64,000 nt of DNA from Brachybacterium sp. SGAir0954 (lineage in GTDB: Bacteria; Actinomycetota; Actinomycetes; Actinomycetales; Dermabacteraceae), in contig NZ_CP027295.1 in NCBI RefSeq assembly GCF_005490785.1, positions 1,426,001 to 1,490,000 of the forward strand, in the 5' to 3' direction. Shown here one piece after another: positions 61,277 through 64,000 of the stretch. Position numbers and translations under genes: made by a program. Under the pieces are notes generated by a model. It saw only the letters and a list, made by a program, of their open reading frames with translations, did no database searches and was not told where the DNA came from. Positions within the stretch are counted from its first letter, which is position 1, and each line of letters opens with the position of its first letter.

Positions 61277-61759
61277 ATGGTCCGCCGACGCACTCTGCTC
61301 GTCGCGCTCGCCGGAGCGGCCGCCCTCAGCGGCTGCGACGGCCCGGCGACGCGCCCGGAGGACGAGACCACCGCCGCGAGCTGCATCGACTGGATCGAAC
61401 TGGAGACGCCCGCGGACGCGGCGGCGGAGTCCGACGCCGTCGTGCGCGGCACAGCCGACGGTCCGCCCGCGACGGGACGCTACGAGCTGTACGACGTGCC
61501 GCTGTGGACCGTTCAGGTCGCCGAGTGGGTCTCCGGAGCCCCGGCGGACGGCGAGGGGTCGAGCATCGAGGTGCTCTCGTTGCCGTACAGCTGCGGGGAG
61601 AGCCGCGACGCCCTCACGGGCATCGAGGACGCCGGCGAGGTCTACCTGTTCCTCCGCGCCCGCGGAGACCGGTGGGGGACGGTCACCGGCTACTGCGGGA
61701 TGGTGCCCGCCGCCGAGGACGGCTCGATGCCGGGGAGCTGGCCGGACGAGATCGGCTGA
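61277..61759 (+). CDS. small secreted lipoprotein, unknown (160 aa)
   Basis: MVRRRTLLVALAGAAALSGC gives a signal peptide with lipobox AALSGC. Mature part: SCIDWIELETPADAAAESDA, PLWTVQVAEWVSGAPADG, VLSLPYSCGE and AGEVYLFLRARGDRWGTV. Four Cys beyond the lipid Cys could form disulfides. It resembles small actinobacterial lipoproteins; no function recognised. An in-frame start upstream would run through the divergent peptidase region. Confidence 0.7.
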   Translation: MVRRRTLLVALAGAAALSGCDGPATRPEDETTAASCIDWIELETPADAAAESDAVVRGTADGPPATGRYELYDVPLWTVQVAEWVSGAPADGEGSSIEVLSLPYSCGESRDALTGIEDAGEVYLFLRARGDRWGTVTGYCGMVPAAEDGSMPGSWPDEIG

Positions 61760-61884
61760 GGGCGGCGCGCCGGCAGGAGCGGATCGGCCGACGGCGGTCG
61801 GCGCGCCCGGGCCTCGGCGCGAAGACGGCGGTGTCCCGTGGACACGTCGGCCCGGCGCGACCCGCACCCGGGATACTCGATCGC

Positions 61885-61960
61885 GGACACGGGGTGCGCC
61901 GCCGGCGCTGAGATCACACCCGTGGAACCTGATGCAGCTCGTACTGACGAAGGGATGTCC
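61885..61960 (+). promoter_or_regulatory. TPP (THI-box) riboswitch
   Basis: Conserved blocks in order: ACGGGGTGCG, GCTGAGATCACACCCGTG, GAACCTGATGCAG, CTGACGAAGGGATG. P1 is GGACA (61885-61889) with TGTCC (61956-61960). The 3' block GAAGGGA is also the ribosome binding site of the MFS gene at 61964, so thiamine pyrophosphate binding should block translation initiation. Confidence 0.93.
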
Positions 61961-61963
61961 GCC

Positions 61964-63358
61964 ATGCGCTCGCGCCTGCCCGCGACCGATGCACCCACCA
62001 TCGACGACGTCGACCACCCCGACCCCGCCGCCCCCGCCGGCCCGCCGGACCGTCTGCCGCCCTCGGGGCGTGCCGCGCTCCGCGCCGGCGTGGTCGGGAA
62101 CTTCATCGACAACGTCCACGTGTTCCTGCCGCTCACCGCGCTCACCCCGGCGCTGGCCACGGTCGCGGGGCCCGGGGTCGCGGCGGCGACCGGCGCGATC
62201 GTCGTCATCGCGATGATGCTCGGCCGGCCCGTCGGCGGGGTCGTCTTCGGCCGGATCTCCGACCGCCTGGGCCGCACCCGCACCACGCAGGTCGCGATCG
62301 CCGGCACCGCCGGCTGCGCGCTGCTGATCGCCGCGATGCCCACCCACGAGCTGCTGGGCGCCGGGACGATCGCGCTGATCCTCGGCCTGCGCTTCCTGGG
62401 CGGCATCTTCGTCGCCGGGGAGTACTCCGCCGCGATCCCGCTCGCCATGGAGTGGTCGCCGCCGCGCCGCCGCGGCCTCATGAGCGGGCTGATCCTCTCG
62501 ATGGCGCCGTGGGCGCAGGGGGCGATCGCCTTCGCGACCGCCACGCTGCTGCTCGTGCTCGGGCCGGAGGAGTACGCCGTCTGGGGCTGGCGGCTGCTGT
62601 TCGTCGTCGGGGCGCTGCTCTCGCTGGGGATGCTGCTGTACTACCGCTCGCACGTCGTCGACGCGCCGATCGCCCGCCGCGCCCCGACGGACGGGGACGC
62701 GGCGCCGGTGCGGGGCGGCGTCCGGCAGGTGCTCGCGGGCCGCTGGTCCGGCGCCTTCCGGCAGGCCTTCGTCATGATGACGGGGCTCTGGCTGCTCACG
62801 AACACGACCGTCCTGCTGCTCACCGCGCGGCTCGGGGAGGGCGGTGCCCTCGCCGCCACCGAGGTCGCGCTCGCCATGGGCATCGCCTCCGTCACCCAGG
62901 CGCTCGCGATGGCGCTCGCCGGGCACCTCTCGACGGTGATCGGCAGGCGCCGACTGCTCACGATCTGGGGGATCGCCGCCCTGCTCCTCGGGCCGCCCCT
63001 GTGGTGGGCGGCCGTCGGCTCCGGGAGCCTCGCCCGGGCGGCGCTCTGCGCGGCGCTGCTGCAGGTGGTGACCGTCGCCGCCTACGGCCCGGTATCCGCG
63101 TACCTCTCCGAGCGGTTCCCCACGGCCGTGCGCTCCACGGGCTACGGCTCCGCCTACAGCCTCTCCCTCGTGCTGCCGGCCCTGTACCCCTTCTACCTGC
63201 CGCTGCTCGCCGGGGTCACCGGCCCCCGCGGCTCGGTGCTGCTGCTCATGGTGCTCGGGGCGGCGCTGCTGATCCTCGGCGCCCGGCTCGGCCCGCGCCT
63301 CGCCCCCGCGGACCTCGACGGGGACCTCGACGCGGTCGCGCTCGCCGGGGAGCGGTGA
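61964..63358 (+). CDS. MFS transporter under TPP riboswitch control (putative thiamine or precursor importer)
   Basis: 464 residues from ATG 61964, chosen because the riboswitch GAAGGGA is eight bases upstream; ATG 61955 lies inside P1. Twelve helices of the MHS-like group: [80 protein letters not shown]. Known thiamine transporters are mostly ECF, PnuT or ABC type, so an MFS one is less usual. Substrate is inferred only from the riboswitch. Confidence 0.88.
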   Translation: MRSRLPATDAPTIDDVDHPDPAAPAGPPDRLPPSGRAALRAGVVGNFIDNVHVFLPLTALTPALATVAGPGVAAATGAIVVIAMMLGRPVGGVVFGRISDRLGRTRTTQVAIAGTAGCALLIAAMPTHELLGAGTIALILGLRFLGGIFVAGEYSAAIPLAMEWSPPRRRGLMSGLILSMAPWAQGAIAFATATLLLVLGPEEYAVWGWRLLFVVGALLSLGMLLYYRSHVVDAPIARRAPTDGDAAPVRGGVRQVLAGRWSGAFRQAFVMMTGLWLLTNTTVLLLTARLGEGGALAATEVALAMGIASVTQALAMALAGHLSTVIGRRRLLTIWGIAALLLGPPLWWAAVGSGSLARAALCAALLQVVTVAAYGPVSAYLSERFPTAVRSTGYGSAYSLSLVLPALYPFYLPLLAGVTGPRGSVLLLMVLGAALLILGARLGPRLAPADLDGDLDAVALAGER

Positions 63359-63614
63359 GAGATGGATGTCCGTCGTCGGCGGCCTCCGATCGGTCGCTTC
63401 CGAGCGGTCGGCACCGAGCGATCGGTCTCCTTCGGTGAACAATCGGGGAATCGTGCTCGCATCCGGGGCGAAAGTCTGCGAACCTAGTGCTCGGCACGTC
63501 GTCCGCGGCGTGCCGCCGGACCCTGATCGGGGTCCACGTCGTCGGCGGAGCGTCTTCCGGCGGCAGGCATCATTGGCCGAGACTCGGCCGACGACATCGA
63601 AGGATTACAGGAAC

Positions 63615-63818
63615 ATGGCTACTGGCACCGTGAAGTGGTTCAACGCCGACAAGGGCTTCGGCTTCATCGCCCCCGACGACGGCTCGGACGACGTCTTCGC
63701 CCACTTCAGCAACATCACCGGCACCGGCTACCGCAACCTCGAGGAGAACCAGAAGGTCTCCTTCGAGGTCGAGCGCACTGATCGCGGCCTCACCGCCGTG
63801 AACATCCAGGGCGCCTGA
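63615..63818 (+). CDS. cspA: cold-shock protein
   Basis: 67 residues, [20 protein letters not shown], with both RNA-binding motifs: KGFGFIAP (RNP1-like) and DVFAHFSNI (RNP2-like). Single OB-fold RNA chaperone. Preceded by a 256-base gene-free leader, as common for csp mRNAs, and followed by a terminator at 63841. Confidence 0.97.
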   Translation: MATGTVKWFNADKGFGFIAPDDGSDDVFAHFSNITGTGYRNLEENQKVSFEVERTDRGLTAVNIQGA

Positions 63819-63840
63819 GCCCCGGAGCCCCACAGCTCTC

Positions 63841-63874
63841 GGAGCGCCCGTCGGAACGATCCGGCGGGCGCTCC
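63841..63874 (+). terminator. terminator after the cold-shock gene
   Basis: GGAGCGCCCG pairs with CGGGCGCTCC around a 14-base loop that itself contains CGG/CCG pairing; 22 bases past the stop. Confidence 0.8.
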
Positions 63875-64000
63875 GTCATGTCCGGAGGGAAAACTTCCGG
63901 GCCTTGTCTTTCCCTGATCGCCGGGGCAGGCTGGCCGGCGAGGGTCCCGTGCTCGCGGGTCCCGCGGCACCGGACGCCCGGTGCGCTCGCGGTGCCGCTC

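Overview
This is a very GC-rich chromosomal segment of an actinobacterium. Evidence: strong G/C bias at third codon positions, LuxR/HisKA_3 two-component pairs, IclR regulators, class Ib ribonucleotide reductase (NrdHIEF), many GTG starts and overlapping gene ends. The mix (Pls-like synthetase, DUF3349 protein, short M1 peptidase, YigZ, gluconate module) would fit Micrococcales, possibly Dermabacteraceae/Brachybacterium, but the genus is a guess because no rRNA is present. LAYOUT. 1-5.65 kb: right end of a prophage or prophage remnant. A leftward early operon of at least 12 mostly tiny genes, nearly all joined by 4-base ATGA/GTGA overlaps, ends in a PD-(D/E)XK nuclease and a RecT-like annealing protein cut by the window edge. 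A Cro-like HTH gene faces a repressor-like gene plus an ImmA/IrrE-type protease across a shared operator. A tRNA T-arm-like fragment near 5.79 kb may mark the attachment site. 5.9-18.3 kb: core genes with three tRNAs (Asp, Phe, Thr), each followed by a hairpin, an MDR oxidoreductase, a zincin-like protease, two histidine kinase/response regulator pairs, a secreted TAP-type hydrolase, a DoxX protein and a Fur-family regulator directly upstream of a catalase. 18.4-24.6 kb: acyltransferase PlsC, a Gfo/Idh/MocA oxidoreductase with an unusual acidic tail, then nrdHIE behind two NrdR-like boxes; nrdF lies 10 kb away at 34.6 kb. 24.6-29.3 kb: an IclR-linked hydroxy-acid catabolic module (beta-hydroxyacid dehydrogenase, D-2-hydroxyacid dehydrogenase, IclR, MFS symporter). 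29.4-34.0 kb: sugar and drug MFS transporters and a PadR/HAAS membrane protein pair. 34.6-42.6 kb: nrdF, a phosphopantetheinyl transferase, a short M1 metallopeptidase and a 1297-residue Pls-type synthetase (A-T followed by three membrane-linked hexapeptide-repeat domains) whose adenylation pocket reads DAESIGTVVK, close to a lysine code. I infer a basic homopoly(amino acid) pathway of the epsilon-poly-lysine type; this is the most interesting biosynthetic lead. 42.6-49.9 kb: DUF3349 protein, small membrane protein, phosphate transporter, GlsB-type protein, and a gluconate module (GntP permease, gluconate 5-dehydrogenase-like SDR, IclR). 50.0-53.2 kb: a compact arsenic-resistance island (arsC, acr3, arsR, arsC) set between tRNA-Lys and a diverged 54-base copy of its 3' half; no integrase remains. 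53.4-64 kb: membrane proteins, an aminoglycoside-phosphotransferase-like pseudogene with two in-frame TAG codons, an acyltransferase-3 protein, two lipoproteins, an S9 peptidase, an MFS transporter behind a TPP riboswitch whose 3' strand supplies the ribosome binding site, and a cold-shock protein. No CRISPR array, insertion sequence, transposase or integrase was seen.
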